Shown here: piece after piece, positions 44,194 through 56,777 of the stretch
How positions within the stretch are numbered: the first letter of the stretch is position 1
How the letters are laid out: each line of letters starts with the position of its first letter
Assembly: GCA_014584605.1 (NCBI GenBank)
Contig: JACTMO010000062.1
Location: 1-64,000, forward strand
DNA: 64,000 bases
Reading direction: 5' to 3'
From: Bacteroidota bacterium
GTDB lineage: Bacteria; Bacteroidota; Bacteroidia; Flavobacteriales_F; PHOS-HE28
Translations under genes and position numbers: made by a program
Notes under the pieces: generated by a model
What the model saw: the letters and a program-made list of their open reading frames with translations, nothing else
The model's database searches: none
Told to the model about the DNA's origin: nothing

Positions 44194-44201
44194 CAAACCT
44201 A
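44194..44201 (-). promoter_or_regulatory. -7 box (TAGGTTTG) of the Fic gene
   Basis: Perfect TAnnTTTG on the minus strand, directly next to the 20-bp palindrome and 22 nt before the chosen start at 44171. Confidence 0.55.
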
Positions 44202-44387
44202 AGGTGCAGAAGGGACGCACGCGTGCTGGAGGCCCGTGGAAGCGTCTTCACCGAAAGGGGCGGCACGGGGCGGTATGCCCTTGCAAATGCCTGATGCTCT
44301 AAGGGTTCATCGACACGTCCCCATCGCCGGGCCACTGCGGTCGCGAGCTTTCGGACGGGGAGCACCAGAAATTTCCTTCAACAGGAG

Positions 44388-44417
44388 TTGGTTGAAAGGG
44401 CCGGATAGCTACCTTTG
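44388..44417 (+). promoter_or_regulatory. Promoter of the ribosomal operon (TTG-N19-TACCTTTG)
   Basis: A -33 TTG at 44388-44390 and a perfect -7 box TACCTTTG at 44410-44417 with a 19-nt spacer match the Bacteroidota housekeeping promoter layout. The leader to rpsL is about 55 nt. Of the promoters called here it is the only one with both elements well placed. The gap 44193-44478 holds only this and the fic promoter. Confidence 0.75.
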
Positions 44418-44478
44418 CAGCCCGTTTTTCGCACCCAAAGTGGGCGGAAACAACTGAAAGACAAGAGAAAACGAGCTC

Positions 44479-44877
44479 ATGCCTACCATTCAGCAGCTCA
44501 TCCGCAAGGGGCGCGAGAAGGCGCAGTACAAGAGCAAGTCGGTCGCACTGACCAGCTGCCCGCAGCGCCGTGGCGTCTGCACCAAGGTGTACACCACCAC
44601 CCCGAAGAAGCCCAACTCGGCCCTGCGCAAGGTGGCCAAGGTGCGCCTGGTGAACGGGTATGAGGTGATCGCCTACATCGGCGGCGAGGGCCACAACCTG
44701 CAGGAGCACAGCATCGTGCTGGTGCGGGGCGGCCGTGTGAAGGACCTCCCCGGTGTGAAGTATCACATCGTGCGCGGGGTGCTCGACACGGCCGGGGTGG
44801 AAGGCCGCAACCAGCGCCGCTCCAAGTACGGCACCAAACGTCCCAAGCCCGGCGCCAAGCCCGCCGCCAAGAAGTAA
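44479..44877 (+). CDS. rpsL: 30S ribosomal protein S12
   Basis: First gene of the operon; a decoding-centre protein of 132 residues. [12 protein letters not shown] (from residue 40) and [11 protein letters not shown] (from 86) are intact, with Lys43 and Lys88 in the streptomycin-sensitive form. Asp89 is the residue methylthiolated by RimO in other bacteria. The C-terminal tail is Lys/Pro/Ala-rich. Confidence 0.98.
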   Translation: MPTIQQLIRKGREKAQYKSKSVALTSCPQRRGVCTKVYTTTPKKPNSALRKVAKVRLVNGYEVIAYIGGEGHNLQEHSIVLVRGGRVKDLPGVKYHIVRGVLDTAGVEGRNQRRSKYGTKRPKPGAKPAAKK

Positions 44878-44883
44878 GCCGCC

Positions 44884-45354
44884 ATGCGCAAGACCACGAC
44901 CAACCGGTACGTCACCACCCTGCCCGACCCCAAGTTCGGCGATGTGATGGTGACCAAGTTCGTGAACAACCTGATGTACTCGGGCAAGAAGAGCAAGGCC
45001 TTCGACATCTTCTACAGCGCCATCGACATCGTGGGCGAGAAGAGCGGCGAGGACGGCCTGGAGGTGTGGCGCAAGGCGTTGAGCAATGTGACCCCCCAGG
45101 TGGAGGTGCGCACGCGCCGTGTGGGCGGTGCCAACTTCCAGATCCCCCAGCCGGTGCGCGACGACCGCAAGCGCAGCCTGGCCATGAAATGGCTGATCGG
45201 CTACAGCCGTGGCCGCAACGAGCGCAGCATGGCCCAGAAGCTGGCCAACGAGATCCTGGCCGCCAGCAAGGAGGAGGGCGCCGCCTTCAAGAAGAAAGAG
45301 GAAGTCCACAAGATGGCCGAGGCGAACAAGGCCTTCAGCCATTTCCGCTTCTAA
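44884..45354 (+). CDS. rpsG: 30S ribosomal protein S7
   Basis: A 156-residue primary 16S-binding protein of the 30S head. Visible family blocks are KFVNNLMYSGKKSKA and the KSGEDGLEVWRKALSN region, then PQVEVRTRRVGGANFQIP and AMKWLIGYSRGR. It starts 6 bases after rpsL, the usual str-operon order. Confidence 0.98.
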   Translation: MRKTTTNRYVTTLPDPKFGDVMVTKFVNNLMYSGKKSKAFDIFYSAIDIVGEKSGEDGLEVWRKALSNVTPQVEVRTRRVGGANFQIPQPVRDDRKRSLAMKWLIGYSRGRNERSMAQKLANEILAASKEEGAAFKKKEEVHKMAEANKAFSHFRF

Positions 45355-45372
45355 GACAACGAGCACCGCCAC

Positions 45373-47478
<2,106 letters not shown>

Positions 47479-47491
47479 CCCCCCTACAGCG

Positions 47492-47797
47492 ATGACCCAA
47501 AAGATCCGCATCAAGCTGAGGTCGTACGATCACAACCTCGTGGACAAGAGCGCCGAGAAGATCGTGAAGACCGTGAAGAGCACGGGCGCCGTGGTGAGCG
47601 GTCCCATCCCCCTGCCCACCCACAAGCGCATCTTCACCGTGCTGCGCAGCCCGCACGTCAACAAGAAGGCCCGCGAACAGTTCCAGCTGTGCAGCTACAA
47701 GCGCCTGATGGACATCTACAGCTCATCCAGCAAAACGATCGACGCCCTGATGAAACTGGAGCTTCCCAGCGGCGTGGACGTGGAGATCAAGGTCTGA
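47492..47797 (+). CDS. rpsJ: 30S ribosomal protein S10
   Basis: A 101-residue 30S head protein; in other bacteria S10 also joins the NusB antitermination complex. It shows [19 protein letters not shown] and [20 protein letters not shown], both intact. It begins the S10 part of the operon, 13 bases after fusA. Confidence 0.98.
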   Translation: MTQKIRIKLRSYDHNLVDKSAEKIVKTVKSTGAVVSGPIPLPTHKRIFTVLRSPHVNKKAREQFQLCSYKRLMDIYSSSSKTIDALMKLELPSGVDVEIKV

Positions 47798-47818
47798 CCG
47801 AAGTAACAGCACTGTACC

Positions 47819-48436
47819 ATGAGCGGCTTGATCGGAAAGAAGATCGGAATGACCAGTCTGTACGACGCGGACGGGCAGCTCGTGGGCTGCACCGTGATCG
47901 AGGCCGGTCCCTGCGTGGTGACGCAAGTGCGCACCACCGAGAAGGACGGCTACGAGGCCGTGCAGCTCGCCTTTGGTGAGCGCGGAGAGAAGAACGCCAC
48001 CAAGGCCTCCAAGGGCCACTACGCCAAGGCCAACACCACCCCCAAGGTGAAGGCCCACGAGTTCAAGGAGTTCGAGCAGGAGCTGAAGCTCGGCGACACC
48101 GTCGGCGTGGACCTCTTCGAGGAGGGCAGCTTCGTGACGGTGACCGGCAACAGCAAGGGCAAGGGCTTCCAAGGTGTGGTGAAGCGCCACGGCTTCAACG
48201 GTGTCGGCGAGACCACCCACGGCCAGCACGATCGCGTTCGCGCGCCGGGCTCTCTGGGCGGCAGCTCCTACCCCGCCCGCGTGTTCAAGGGCCTGCGCAT
48301 GGCCGGCCGCAAGGGCGGCGAGCAATACACCACCGAGAACCTCAAGGTGGTGAAGGTGGACAAGGACAGGAACCTCCTCGTGCTGCGCGGTGCCGTCCCC
48401 GGTGCCAAGGGCAGCATGGTGATCATCTGGAAGTAA
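47819..48436 (+). CDS. rplC: 50S ribosomal protein L3
   Basis: A 205-residue protein near the peptidyl-transferase centre. Signatures are [14 protein letters not shown] at the N-terminus, the loop [15 protein letters not shown] and [19 protein letters not shown], which holds the Gln that is N5-methylated in enterobacteria. A single base separates its stop from rplD. Confidence 0.97.
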   Translation: MSGLIGKKIGMTSLYDADGQLVGCTVIEAGPCVVTQVRTTEKDGYEAVQLAFGERGEKNATKASKGHYAKANTTPKVKAHEFKEFEQELKLGDTVGVDLFEEGSFVTVTGNSKGKGFQGVVKRHGFNGVGETTHGQHDRVRAPGSLGGSSYPARVFKGLRMAGRKGGEQYTTENLKVVKVDKDRNLLVLRGAVPGAKGSMVIIWK

Positions 48437-48437
48437 G

Positions 48438-49067
48438 ATGGAGCTCGAGATCTACAGCAACGACGGCAAGGCCACCGGCAAGAAGGCCCGGCTCAACGAC
48501 GCGGTCTTCGCCGTGGAGCCCAACGACCACGCCATCTGGCTGGACGTGAAGCAGCACCTGGCCAACCGGCGCCAGGGCACCCACAAGACCCTGGAGAAGA
48601 GCGAGGTGAGCGGCAGCACGCGCAAGCTGCATCGCCAGAAAGGCACCGGCGGCAGCCGCAAGGGCTCCATCAAGAGCCCGCTTTTCAAGGGCGGCGCCCG
48701 CGTGTTCGGGCCCAAGCCCCGCGACTACTCCTTCAAGTTGAACAAGAAGGTCAAGGACCTGGCCCGCCGCAGCGCCCTCACCTACAAGGCCAAGGGCAAC
48801 GCCATCGCCGTGCTCGAGGGCACGGGCATCAAGGCCCCCCGTACGAGCGCCTTCGCCGGCATGCTCAAGGCCTTCGACCTGGCCGAGCGCAAGGCCCTGC
48901 TGGTGCTGCCCACCAAGGACGATAACGTGCTGCTGAGCGCGCGCAACATCCAGGGCGCCCGCGTGGTGACGGCCAGCGAGCTGAACACCTACGACATCAT
49001 GAACGCCACCAAGGTGCTGATCGTGAAGGACGCGATCGCCGCCCTGGAGGCCACCCTCACCAAGTAA
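48438..49067 (+). CDS. rplD: 50S ribosomal protein L4
   Basis: A 209-residue exit-tunnel protein. The long extended loop is recognisable (RQGTHKTLEKSEVSG, RQKGTGGSRKGSIKSP, GGARVFGPKPRDY). In E. coli L4 also represses its own operon; no matching leader is visible here. Confidence 0.97.
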   Translation: MELEIYSNDGKATGKKARLNDAVFAVEPNDHAIWLDVKQHLANRRQGTHKTLEKSEVSGSTRKLHRQKGTGGSRKGSIKSPLFKGGARVFGPKPRDYSFKLNKKVKDLARRSALTYKAKGNAIAVLEGTGIKAPRTSAFAGMLKAFDLAERKALLVLPTKDDNVLLSARNIQGARVVTASELNTYDIMNATKVLIVKDAIAALEATLTK

Positions 49068-49070
49068 GCC

Positions 49071-49364
49071 ATGAGCCAGATCCTCATCCGTCCGATCATC
49101 ACCGAGAAGATGACCGCCCAAGGCGAGAAGGAGAACCGTTACGGCTTCGTGGTGGCCCGCTCCAGCAACAAGCTCCAGATCCGCGACGCGGTGCGCAAGC
49201 AGTACGGCGTGGAGGTGGACAGCGTGCGCACCATGATCGTGCGTGGCAAACGCCGCACCCGCTACACCAAGACCAACGCCCTGCACGGGTCCAGCGCCGC
49301 CTACAAGAAGGCCATCGTCACCCTGAAGGCCGGCGAGACCATCAACCTGTACAGCAGCATCTGA
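49071..49364 (+). CDS. rplW: 50S ribosomal protein L23
   Basis: A 97-residue protein at the tunnel exit, the docking site for SRP and trigger factor. It begins [16 protein letters not shown] and contains [18 protein letters not shown], both typical. It starts 3 bases after rplD. Confidence 0.97.
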   Translation: MSQILIRPIITEKMTAQGEKENRYGFVVARSSNKLQIRDAVRKQYGVEVDSVRTMIVRGKRRTRYTKTNALHGSSAAYKKAIVTLKAGETINLYSSI

Positions 49365-49386
49365 TCCCCGCAGCACAAGACGACCC

Positions 49387-50226
49387 ATGGGCATCCGCAA
49401 GCTGAACCCCGTCACCCCCGGCACCCGCCACCGGGTGATCACCGATTTCGAGGGCGTGACCACCAACGTCCCCGAGCCCGGCCTCACCACGGGCCGCAAC
49501 AAGAGCGGTGGCCGCAACAACCAGGGCAAGATGACCATGCGCTACATCGGCGGTGGTCACAAGCAACGTTTCCGCACCATCGACCTCAAGCGCAACAAGC
49601 ACGGCATCCCCGCCACGGTGCGCACCATCGAGTACGATCCCAACCGCAGCGCCCGCATCGCCCTGCTGGTGTACGCCGATGGCGAGAAGCGCTACATGCT
49701 GGCCCCCACCGGACTGAAGGTGGGCCAGCAGGTGATCAGCGGCAAGGGTGTGGCCCCCGAGGTGGGCAACACGCTGCCGCTGGCCGAAGTGCCCCTGGGC
49801 ACCCTGGTGCACAACGTGGAGCTGCAGCCCGGCAAGGGCGGGGCACTGGCCCGCAGTGCCGGCACCTTCGCCCAGCTCAGCGCCCGCGAAGGCCGTTACG
49901 CCACCCTGAAGATGCCCAGCGGTGAACTGCGCATGGTGCTGTGCGACTGTCTGGCCACCGTGGGCAGCGTGAGCAACGCCGAGCACATGCTGCAGAAGAG
50001 CGGCAAGGCCGGCCGCAGCCGCTGGCAGGGCCGCCGTCCCCGCACCCGTGCCGTGGCCATGAACCCGGTGGACCACCCCATGGGCGGTGGCGAGGGCCGT
50101 GCCTCCGGCGGCCACCCGCGCAGCCGCAAGGGCCTGCTGGCCAAAGGCAAAAAGACGCGCCATCCCAAGCGCACCACGAGCAAGTTCATCATCGCGCGCC
50201 GCAACAGCAAGGCCGCCTCGATCTGA
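49387..50226 (+). CDS. rplB: 50S ribosomal protein L2
   Basis: A 279-residue protein required for subunit joining and peptidyl transfer. It has the RNA-binding core [20 protein letters not shown] and the C-terminal [15 protein letters not shown] with the conserved His of the peptidyl-transferase region. Confidence 0.98.
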   Translation: MGIRKLNPVTPGTRHRVITDFEGVTTNVPEPGLTTGRNKSGGRNNQGKMTMRYIGGGHKQRFRTIDLKRNKHGIPATVRTIEYDPNRSARIALLVYADGEKRYMLAPTGLKVGQQVISGKGVAPEVGNTLPLAEVPLGTLVHNVELQPGKGGALARSAGTFAQLSAREGRYATLKMPSGELRMVLCDCLATVGSVSNAEHMLQKSGKAGRSRWQGRRPRTRAVAMNPVDHPMGGGEGRASGGHPRSRKGLLAKGKKTRHPKRTTSKFIIARRNSKAASI

Positions 50227-50235
50227 TAGCCCGTC

Positions 50236-50502
50236 ATGAGCCGCTCCCTCAAGAAACCGCCGTTCGTCCACTACAAGCTGGCGAAACGCGTCACCGACAT
50301 GCAGAAGTCCGGCAAGAAGGCCGTGCTGAAGACCTGGTCGCGTGCCAGCACCATCACGCCCGAATTCGTCGGGCTGACCCTCGCGGTGCACAACGGCAAC
50401 AAGTTCATCCCCGTGTATGTGACCGAGAACATGGTGGGACACAAGCTGGGCGAGTTCGCCCCCACCCGCACCTTCCGCGGCCACTCCGGCAACAAGAAGT
50501 AG
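50236..50502 (+). CDS. rpsS: 30S ribosomal protein S19
   Basis: An 88-residue 30S head protein. [10 protein letters not shown] at the N-terminus and [16 protein letters not shown] near the C-terminus are diagnostic. It starts 9 bases after rplB. Confidence 0.98.
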   Translation: MSRSLKKPPFVHYKLAKRVTDMQKSGKKAVLKTWSRASTITPEFVGLTLAVHNGNKFIPVYVTENMVGHKLGEFAPTRTFRGHSGNKK

Positions 50503-50511
50503 TGATAGCCC

Positions 50512-50910
50512 ATGGGACAGCGTAAGAAACTGAGCGCCGACGAGCGCAAGGAGGCCATGAAGGAAACGGCCATCGCACGCCTGCGCAACGTGCCCACCAG
50601 CCCGCGCCGCATGCGCCAGGTAGCGGACAACATCCGTGGCCTGGGCGTGGAGAAGGCCCTGAGCATCCTGCAGTTCAGCACCCGCCACGCCAGCAAACCG
50701 ATGTACAAGCTGCTGCGCAGTGCCATCGCCAACTGGGAGGCCAAGAACGAAGGCCGTCGCGCCGACGAGGCCGGCCTTATCGTCCGCAGCGTCATGGTGG
50801 ACGAGGCCCGCGGCCTGAAACGCATGCTGCCCGCCCCGCAAGGACGCGCCTATCGCATGAAGAAGCGCTCCAACCACGTCACCCTCATCGTGGACACCGC
50901 CAACAACTAA
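50512..50910 (+). CDS. rplV: 50S ribosomal protein L22
   Basis: A 132-residue tunnel protein. The core [17 protein letters not shown] and the beta-hairpin end [12 protein letters not shown] are typical. The N-terminus has about 18 extra charged residues ([18 protein letters not shown]) before the core, a modest extension compared with E. coli. Confidence 0.96.
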   Translation: MGQRKKLSADERKEAMKETAIARLRNVPTSPRRMRQVADNIRGLGVEKALSILQFSTRHASKPMYKLLRSAIANWEAKNEGRRADEAGLIVRSVMVDEARGLKRMLPAPQGRAYRMKKRSNHVTLIVDTANN

Positions 50911-50928
50911 GACCCGCACCCTGGGACC

Positions 50929-51729
50929 ATGGGACAGAAAGCACACCCCACCGGCTCGCGCCTCGGCTACATCAAGGGCTGGGACAGCAACTGGTATGGC
51001 GGCAACGACTACGTCGACAAGATCGTCGAGGATGAGCGCATCCGCCAGTACCTCATCGCCCGCCTAAAGAAGGCCAGCGTGAGCAAGATCATCATCGAGC
51101 GCACCCTCAAGCTGGTGACCGTCACCATCAACACGGCCCGCCCCGGCGTGATCATCGGCAAGGGTGGAGCCGAGGTGGACAAACTGCGCGAGGAGCTCAA
51201 GAAGTTCACCGGCAAGGACGTACAGCTGAACATCTTCGAGATCAAGCGCCCCGAACTGGACGCCAAGCTGGTGGCCGACAGCATCGCCCGCCAGCTGGAA
51301 GGCCGTATCAGCTTCCGCCGCGCCATGAAGATGGCCGTGGCCAGCACCATGCGCATGGGCGCCGAGGGTATCAAGCTCACGGTGGCCGGCCGCCTCAACG
51401 GGGCGGAGATCGCGCGCACCGAGAGCTACCGCGAGGGCCGTGTGCCCCTGCACACCCTGCGTGCCGACATCGACTTCGCCATCAGCGAGGCCCACACCAA
51501 GATGGGACGCATCGGGGTGAAGTGCTGGATCTGCCGCGGCGAGGTGTTCGGCAAGCGTGACCTGAGCCCCAACGTGGGCCAGCAGAAGGGTCCCAAGGGC
51601 CCGGGGCCGCGCCCGATGGGCGAGCGCCGTGGAGGCGGTGAGCGCCGCGGAGGCGGTGAGCGCCGTCCGGGCGGGGAGCGTCGTCCGGGCGGGGAGCGTC
51701 GTGGAGGAGGTAACCGCAGCAATAACTGA
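50929..51729 (+). CDS. rpsC: 30S ribosomal protein S3 with Arg-Gly-rich repeat tail
   Basis: A 266-residue mRNA-entry protein, longer than the E. coli form (233). A KH domain with [18 protein letters not shown] and the C-terminal S3 domain ending [13 protein letters not shown] are intact. The extra tail is five ERR(G/P)GG-type hexapeptides followed by NRSNN, encoded by five 18-bp tandem repeats. Such a tail could bind RNA; its function is unknown. Confidence 0.97.
   Translation: MGQKAHPTGSRLGYIKGWDSNWYGGNDYVDKIVEDERIRQYLIARLKKASVSKIIIERTLKLVTVTINTARPGVIIGKGGAEVDKLREELKKFTGKDVQLNIFEIKRPELDAKLVADSIARQLEGRISFRRAMKMAVASTMRMGAEGIKLTVAGRLNGAEIARTESYREGRVPLHTLRADIDFAISEAHTKMGRIGVKCWICRGEVFGKRDLSPNVGQQKGPKGPGPRPMGERRGGGERRGGGERRPGGERRPGGERRGGGNRSNN
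51622..51711 (+). repeat. Five 18-bp tandem repeats inside rpsC
   Basis: Five exactly in-phase 18-mers start at 51622, 51640, 51658, 51676 and 51694, encoding [30 protein letters not shown]. The repeats differ by a few bases, and the copy number could vary among relatives. Confidence 0.9.
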
Positions 51730-51734
51730 CCGTC

Positions 51735-52157
51735 ATGTTGCAACCGAAGCGCAGCAAGCGCCGCAATATGCACAAGGGCCGCATGAAGGGCATGGCCCAG
51801 CGCGGCCACCGTGTGAGCCTGGGCTCCTTCGGCCTCAAGGCCATGGAAAGCGTGTGGCTCACCAGCCGCCAGATCGAAGCCGCCCGCGTGGCCCTTACCC
51901 GCCACATGAAGCGTGAAGGCCAGGTGTGGATCAAGGTGTTCCCCGACAAACCCGTGACCGCCAAGCCCGCCGAGGTGCGGATGGGCAAGGGCAAAGGCGC
52001 CCTGGACCACTGGGTGGCCGTGGTGCATGCCGGGCGCATCATCTTCGAGGCCGACGGCGTGCCGATGGCCACCGCCAAGGAGGCCCTGCGCCTGGCGGCC
52101 CAGAAACTGCCCATCAAGACCAAGTTCGTCGTACGCGAGGACTACGACGGCCAATGA
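51735..52157 (+). CDS. rplP: 50S ribosomal protein L16
   Basis: A 140-residue protein next to the A-site tRNA. The N-terminal [18 protein letters not shown] and [18 protein letters not shown] are typical, including the Arg of the RMGKGKG loop that is hydroxylated in some bacteria. Confidence 0.97.
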   Translation: MLQPKRSKRRNMHKGRMKGMAQRGHRVSLGSFGLKAMESVWLTSRQIEAARVALTRHMKREGQVWIKVFPDKPVTAKPAEVRMGKGKGALDHWVAVVHAGRIIFEADGVPMATAKEALRLAAQKLPIKTKFVVREDYDGQ

Positions 52158-52165
52158 GCTGAGCC

Positions 52166-52375
52166 ATGAAGAAGAAAGGCACCACCCTCAAGGACCTCAC
52201 CGTCCAGGAACTGCAGGACAAACTGCAGGAGGAACGCAGCGCGCTGGCCAAGCTCCGCTTCGACCACGCCGTGAGCCCCGTGGAGAACCCCATGCTCCTG
52301 CGCAACCGTCGGCGCGAGGTGGCCCGTGTGCTCACCGAGCTCCGCGCCCGCGAACTCAACGTCAAATCGAACTAA
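52166..52375 (+). CDS. rpmC: 50S ribosomal protein L29
   Basis: A 69-residue two-helix protein near the tunnel exit. It contains LTVQELQDKLQEERSALAKL and the C-terminal RRREVARVLTELRAREL. It starts 8 bases after rplP and ends 3 bases before rpsQ. Confidence 0.96.
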   Translation: MKKKGTTLKDLTVQELQDKLQEERSALAKLRFDHAVSPVENPMLLRNRRREVARVLTELRARELNVKSN

Positions 52376-52378
52376 GCC

Positions 52379-52633
52379 ATGGAACGCAACCTCAGGAAGG
52401 AACGCATCGGCATCGTCACCAGCGATAAGATGGAAAAGAGCGTGGTGGTGACCGTCGAGCGGCGCGTGATGCACCCCAAGTACGGCAAGTTCGTCAAGCG
52501 CAGCAGCAAGTTCATGGCCCACGACGAAAAGGAGGAGGCCAACATCGGCGACACCGTGCGCATCATGGAGACCCGCCCGATCAGCAAGCACAAGTGCTGG
52601 CGTGTGGTGGAAGTGGTCGAACGCGCCAAGTAA
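52379..52633 (+). CDS. rpsQ: 30S ribosomal protein S17
   Basis: An 84-residue primary 16S-binding protein with an OB fold. [19 protein letters not shown] and [20 protein letters not shown] are the two signature blocks. Confidence 0.97.
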   Translation: MERNLRKERIGIVTSDKMEKSVVVTVERRVMHPKYGKFVKRSSKFMAHDEKEEANIGDTVRIMETRPISKHKCWRVVEVVERAK

Positions 52634-52645
52634 CGCAGCCCAACG

Positions 52646-53014
52646 ATGATCCAACAGGAATCCCGGCTCAACGTGGCCGACAACAGCGGCGCCAAGGAGG
52701 TGCTCGTGATCCGCGTCCTCGGTGGCACGGCCCGCCGTTATGCCCGCATCGGCGACACCGTGGTGGTGTCCATCAAGGACGCCATGCCCAACGGCAGCGC
52801 CAAGAAGGGCACCGTGCACAAGGCGGTGGTGGTGCGCACCCGCAAGGAACTCCGCCGCAAGGACGGCAGCTACATCCGCTTCGATGACAACGCGGTGGTG
52901 CTGCTGGACGCCGCCGGCGAGATGAAAGGCACCCGCATCTTCGGCCCCGTGGCCAAGGAGCTGCGTGAAAAGAAGTTCATGAAGATCATCTCCCTGGCAC
53001 CCGAGGTGCTCTGA
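52646..53014 (+). CDS. rplN: 50S ribosomal protein L14
   Basis: A 122-residue interface protein. It starts [20 protein letters not shown], and the C-terminus [19 protein letters not shown] is also typical. First gene of the spc part of the operon. Confidence 0.98.
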   Translation: MIQQESRLNVADNSGAKEVLVIRVLGGTARRYARIGDTVVVSIKDAMPNGSAKKGTVHKAVVVRTRKELRRKDGSYIRFDDNAVVLLDAAGEMKGTRIFGPVAKELREKKFMKIISLAPEVL

Positions 53015-53027
53015 ACCGGACCGCGCC

Positions 53028-53351
53028 ATGCAGAAGAAGACACACATCAAGAAGGGCGACCTGGTGAAGGTCATCGCCGGTGAGGAACGCGGCAAGGAGG
53101 GCCGCGTGCTGGAGGTGCTGCGCGAGCGCAACACCGCCCTCGTGGAAGGCCTCAACATGAACAAGAAGCACTCCAAGCCCACGACCGCGGCCCCCCAGGG
53201 CGGCATCCTGGACAAGGAGGGCCCGATCCACCTGAGCAACCTGATGCTGATCGACGCCAAGAGCGGCCTGCCCGGCCGCTGTGGACGCCGGCCCGGCAAG
53301 GACGGCAGGCTGGAACGCTACGTGAAGACCAAGAAAACGGCCGCCAAGTGA
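53028..53351 (+). CDS. rplX: 50S ribosomal protein L24
   Basis: A 107-residue assembly-initiator protein. An N-terminal KOW motif is visible in [19 protein letters not shown], followed by [18 protein letters not shown]. The stop codon shares one base with the rplE ATG. Confidence 0.96.
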   Translation: MQKKTHIKKGDLVKVIAGEERGKEGRVLEVLRERNTALVEGLNMNKKHSKPTTAAPQGGILDKEGPIHLSNLMLIDAKSGLPGRCGRRPGKDGRLERYVKTKKTAAK

Positions 53352-53908
53352 TGAGCACCTACAGCCCCCGGCTCAAAGCCAAGTACGTCAAGGAGGTGGC
53401 CCCCGCCCTGCATAAGGAGTTCAAGTACAAGAGCTCCATGCAGGTGCCCCGCCTGGTGAAGATCAACCTCAACCAGGGCCTGGGCGATGCGGTGGGCGAC
53501 AAGAAGATCGTGGACAACGCCGTGGTGGAAATGACCACCATCAGCGGCCAGAAGGCCGTGCCCACCGTGTCCAAGAAGGACATCAGCAACTTCAAGCTGC
53601 GCCGCGGCATGCCCATCGGCGCCCGCGTCACCCTGCGCGGCGACCGGATGTACGAGTTCCTCGACCGCCTGATCGCCGTGGCCCTGCCCCGCACCCGGGA
53701 CTTCCGCGGCGTGCCCGCCAAGGGCTTCGACGGTCGCGGCAACTTCACCTTCGGCGTGAAGGAGCAGATCATCTTCCCGGAGATCGACATCGACAAGGTG
53801 GCCAAGATCCGCGGTATGGACGTCACCTTCGTGACCACCGCCCGAACCGATGCCGAGGCCAAGGCCCTGCTTCGCGAGTTCGGTTTCCCGTTCGCCGACA
53901 AGAAATAA
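53351..53908 (+). CDS. rplE: 50S ribosomal protein L5
   Basis: A 185-residue 5S rRNA-binding protein of the central protuberance. It has [15 protein letters not shown] and [20 protein letters not shown]. The ATG at 53351 (MSTYSPRLK) is preferred to the GTG at 53348. Confidence 0.97.
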   Translation: MSTYSPRLKAKYVKEVAPALHKEFKYKSSMQVPRLVKINLNQGLGDAVGDKKIVDNAVVEMTTISGQKAVPTVSKKDISNFKLRRGMPIGARVTLRGDRMYEFLDRLIAVALPRTRDFRGVPAKGFDGRGNFTFGVKEQIIFPEIDIDKVAKIRGMDVTFVTTARTDAEAKALLREFGFPFADKK

Positions 53909-53930
53909 CCGACCAGACAACGACCAGACC

Positions 53931-54200
53931 ATGGCCAAGGAAAGCATGAAGGCCCGCGAGCGCAAACGCAAGCGCATGGTGGAGAAGTACGCCGCCAAAC
54001 GCGCCGCCCTCAAGGCCGCCGGCGAATGGGACAAGCTCCAGCAGCTGCCCGCCAACTCCAGCTATGTGCGCATGCACAACCGCTGCCAGATCACCGGCCG
54101 CCCCAAGGGCTATGTGCGCCTCTTCGGCATCTCGCGCTACATGCTGCGCATGATGGCCCTGGAGGGCAAGATCCCCGGCGTCACCAAGTCCAGCTGGTAA
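53931..54200 (+). CDS. rpsN: 30S ribosomal protein S14, long zinc-free form
   Basis: An 89-residue protein starting [17 protein letters not shown]. It ends with [20 protein letters not shown] and a conserved SSW. Only one Cys is present, so it is the zinc-free long type. An upstream open frame from 53850 overlaps rplE and is not the start. Confidence 0.97.
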   Translation: MAKESMKARERKRKRMVEKYAAKRAALKAAGEWDKLQQLPANSSYVRMHNRCQITGRPKGYVRLFGISRYMLRMMALEGKIPGVTKSSW

Positions 54201-54219
54201 GCCAACGCACCGACCGACC

Positions 54220-54618
54220 ATGACCACCGACCCCATCGCCGATTACCTGACCCGCCTGCGCAACGCCATCCTGGCGCGCAAGAAAGTGGTGGAGGTGCCC
54301 GCGTCCGGCCTCAAGAAGGACATCACGCGCATCCTTTACGACAAGGGCTACATCCTGTCCTACAAGCTGGAGGACGACGGCAAACAGGGCATGATCCGCA
54401 TCGCCCTGAAGTACAACCCGCAGACCCGCCGCAACGCCATCCAGGAGCTGCGTCGCGTGAGCACCCCCGGCCTGCGCCAATACGCCCACGTGGAGGAGCT
54501 CCCCCGCGTGATGAACGGCCTGGGCGTGGCCATCATCAGCACCAGCAAGGGTGTGGTCACCGACAAGGAGGCCCGCAGCCTGGGCGTGGGCGGTGAGGTG
54601 ATCTGCACGGTGAGCTAA
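54220..54618 (+). CDS. rpsH: 30S ribosomal protein S8
   Basis: A 132-residue 16S-binding protein. [20 protein letters not shown] opens the protein, and [20 protein letters not shown] closes it, both diagnostic. In E. coli S8 controls the spc operon; no equivalent site is obvious here. Confidence 0.97.
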   Translation: MTTDPIADYLTRLRNAILARKKVVEVPASGLKKDITRILYDKGYILSYKLEDDGKQGMIRIALKYNPQTRRNAIQELRRVSTPGLRQYAHVEELPRVMNGLGVAIISTSKGVVTDKEARSLGVGGEVICTVS

Positions 54619-54630
54619 CCCGCACGAACC

Positions 54631-55185
54631 ATGTCACGCATCGGAAAAGCGCCGATCAGCCTGCCCAAGGGGGTGGAGATCAGCATCAGCGACAAGAACC
54701 AGGTGACCGTCAAGGGGCCCAAGGGCACCCTCGTGCAGGCGGTGGACCCGGCCATCGCCGTGAAGAACGACAACGGTACGGTGACCGTGGCGCGCCCGAG
54801 CGACGCCAAGCCCCACCGCGCGAAGCACGGCCTGTACCGCGCCCTGATCGCCAACATGGTGAAGGGCGTCATCGAAGGCTACGTCATCGAACAGGAGCTG
54901 GTGGGCGTGGGTTACCGCGCCACCACCAAAGGCCAGCAGCTCCAGCTGGCCCTGGGCTTCAGCCACCAGGTCACCTTCGAGCTTCCCGCCGAGGTGAAGG
55001 TCAGCGCCGCACAGGAAAAGGGCAAGAACCCCATCATCCGCCTGGAAAGCGCGGACAAACAGCTCATCGGCCAGGTGGCCGCCAAGATCCGCTCGCTGCG
55101 CAAACCCGAACCCTACAAGGGCAAGGGCGTGCGCTTCGTGGGCGAGGAGGTGCGTCGCAAGGCCGGTAAAGCCGCAGGCAAATAA
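54631..55185 (+). CDS. rplF: 50S ribosomal protein L6
   Basis: A 184-residue protein made of two similar domains. [16 protein letters not shown] starts the first, and the second ends with the signature [10 protein letters not shown] plus a basic tail [10 protein letters not shown]. Confidence 0.98.
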   Translation: MSRIGKAPISLPKGVEISISDKNQVTVKGPKGTLVQAVDPAIAVKNDNGTVTVARPSDAKPHRAKHGLYRALIANMVKGVIEGYVIEQELVGVGYRATTKGQQLQLALGFSHQVTFELPAEVKVSAAQEKGKNPIIRLESADKQLIGQVAAKIRSLRKPEPYKGKGVRFVGEEVRRKAGKAAGK

Positions 55186-55193
55186 GCAGAGCC

Positions 55194-55547
55194 ATGGCCA
55201 TCCAACGCAACGAACGCAGGGCGCACATCCGCGAACGCGTGCGCCGCAAGGTGCGCGGCACCGACGCGCGCCCCCGCCTCTCGGTGTTCCGCAGCAACGC
55301 CGACATCTATGCCCAGATCATCAGCGACGAGGTCGGCCGCACCCTGGTGAGCGCCTCCTCCCTCAAGGACAAGAAGGCCCATGGCGCCGCCGGCGTTGAG
55401 CAGGCCCGCCTGGTGGGCACGGCCATCGCCGAGAAGGCCAAGGCCGCCGGCATCGCCCAGGTGGTCTTCGACCGCAACGGTTACCTGTACCATGGCCGGG
55501 TGAAAGCCCTGGCCGAAGCCGCCCGTGAGGCCGGTCTCCAATTCTGA
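55194..55547 (+). CDS. rplR: 50S ribosomal protein L18
   Basis: A 117-residue 5S rRNA-binding protein. [20 protein letters not shown] is the RNA-binding block, and the C-terminal [20 protein letters not shown] is typical. Confidence 0.97.
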   Translation: MAIQRNERRAHIRERVRRKVRGTDARPRLSVFRSNADIYAQIISDEVGRTLVSASSLKDKKAHGAAGVEQARLVGTAIAEKAKAAGIAQVVFDRNGYLYHGRVKALAEAAREAGLQF

Positions 55548-55557
55548 TCAACGACCC

Positions 55558-56076
55558 ATGGAAGGAGCTAACGTCAAGAAAGTGCGCAGCAGCGACCTGG
55601 AGCTGAAGGACCGGCTCGTGGCGCTGAACCGCGTGACCAAGGTGACCAAGGGAGGCCGCACCTTCACCTTCGCTGCCATCGTGGTGGTGGGCAACGAGAA
55701 CGGTGTGGTGGGCCACGGCCTGGGCAAGGCCAAGGAGGTGCAGGAGGCCATCGCCAAGGGCATCGACGACGCCAAGAAGAACCTGGTGAAGGTGCCCGTG
55801 CGCAAAGGCACCATCCCGCACGCCCAGGAGGCCAAGTTCTCCGGCGCGGAGGTGCTCCTGAAGCCCGCCGCCCACGGTACCGGCGTGATCGCCGGCGGGG
55901 CCATGCGCGCCGTGCTCGAGAGCGTCGGCATCACCGATGTGCTGGCCAAGAGCAAGGGTTCCAGCAACCCCCACAACGTGGTGAAGGCCACCATCAAGGC
56001 CCTCACCGACATGCGCGACGCCAACACGGTGTCCGGCATGCGCGGGGTCGCCGTCGGCAAAGTGTTCAACGGATAA
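55558..56076 (+). CDS. rpsE: 30S ribosomal protein S5
   Basis: A 172-residue fidelity protein. It has [35 protein letters not shown] and [17 protein letters not shown]. The frame is open to 55525 inside rplR; the ATG at 55558 ([12 protein letters not shown]) lies 10 bases after the rplR stop and is chosen. Confidence 0.97.
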   Translation: MEGANVKKVRSSDLELKDRLVALNRVTKVTKGGRTFTFAAIVVVGNENGVVGHGLGKAKEVQEAIAKGIDDAKKNLVKVPVRKGTIPHAQEAKFSGAEVLLKPAAHGTGVIAGGAMRAVLESVGITDVLAKSKGSSNPHNVVKATIKALTDMRDANTVSGMRGVAVGKVFNG

Positions 56077-56100
56077 CCAGCGCCCAGGGCGGACACACCC

Positions 56101-56283
56101 ATGAGCAAGATCACCATCATCCAGACCGGCAGCCAGATCAAGTGCCCCGCACGCCAGAAGGCCACCCTCAAGGCCCTTGGCCTGGGACGCATCGGCAAGC
56201 GCGCCGAACTGGAGGCCACCCCGCAGATCCGCGGCATGGTGGCGAAAGTCAACCACCTGGTAAGGGTCGAGGAAAAGGCCTGA
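56101..56283 (+). CDS. rpmD: 50S ribosomal protein L30
   Basis: A 60-residue protein, the usual bacterial length. The core QKATLKALGLGRIGKRAE and the C-terminal MVAKVNHLVRVEE are characteristic. Confidence 0.97.
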   Translation: MSKITIIQTGSQIKCPARQKATLKALGLGRIGKRAELEATPQIRGMVAKVNHLVRVEEKA

Positions 56284-56306
56284 ACCCAACGAACCCGAGT
56301 AGAGAC

Positions 56307-56774
<468 letters not shown>

Positions 56775-56777
56775 GCG

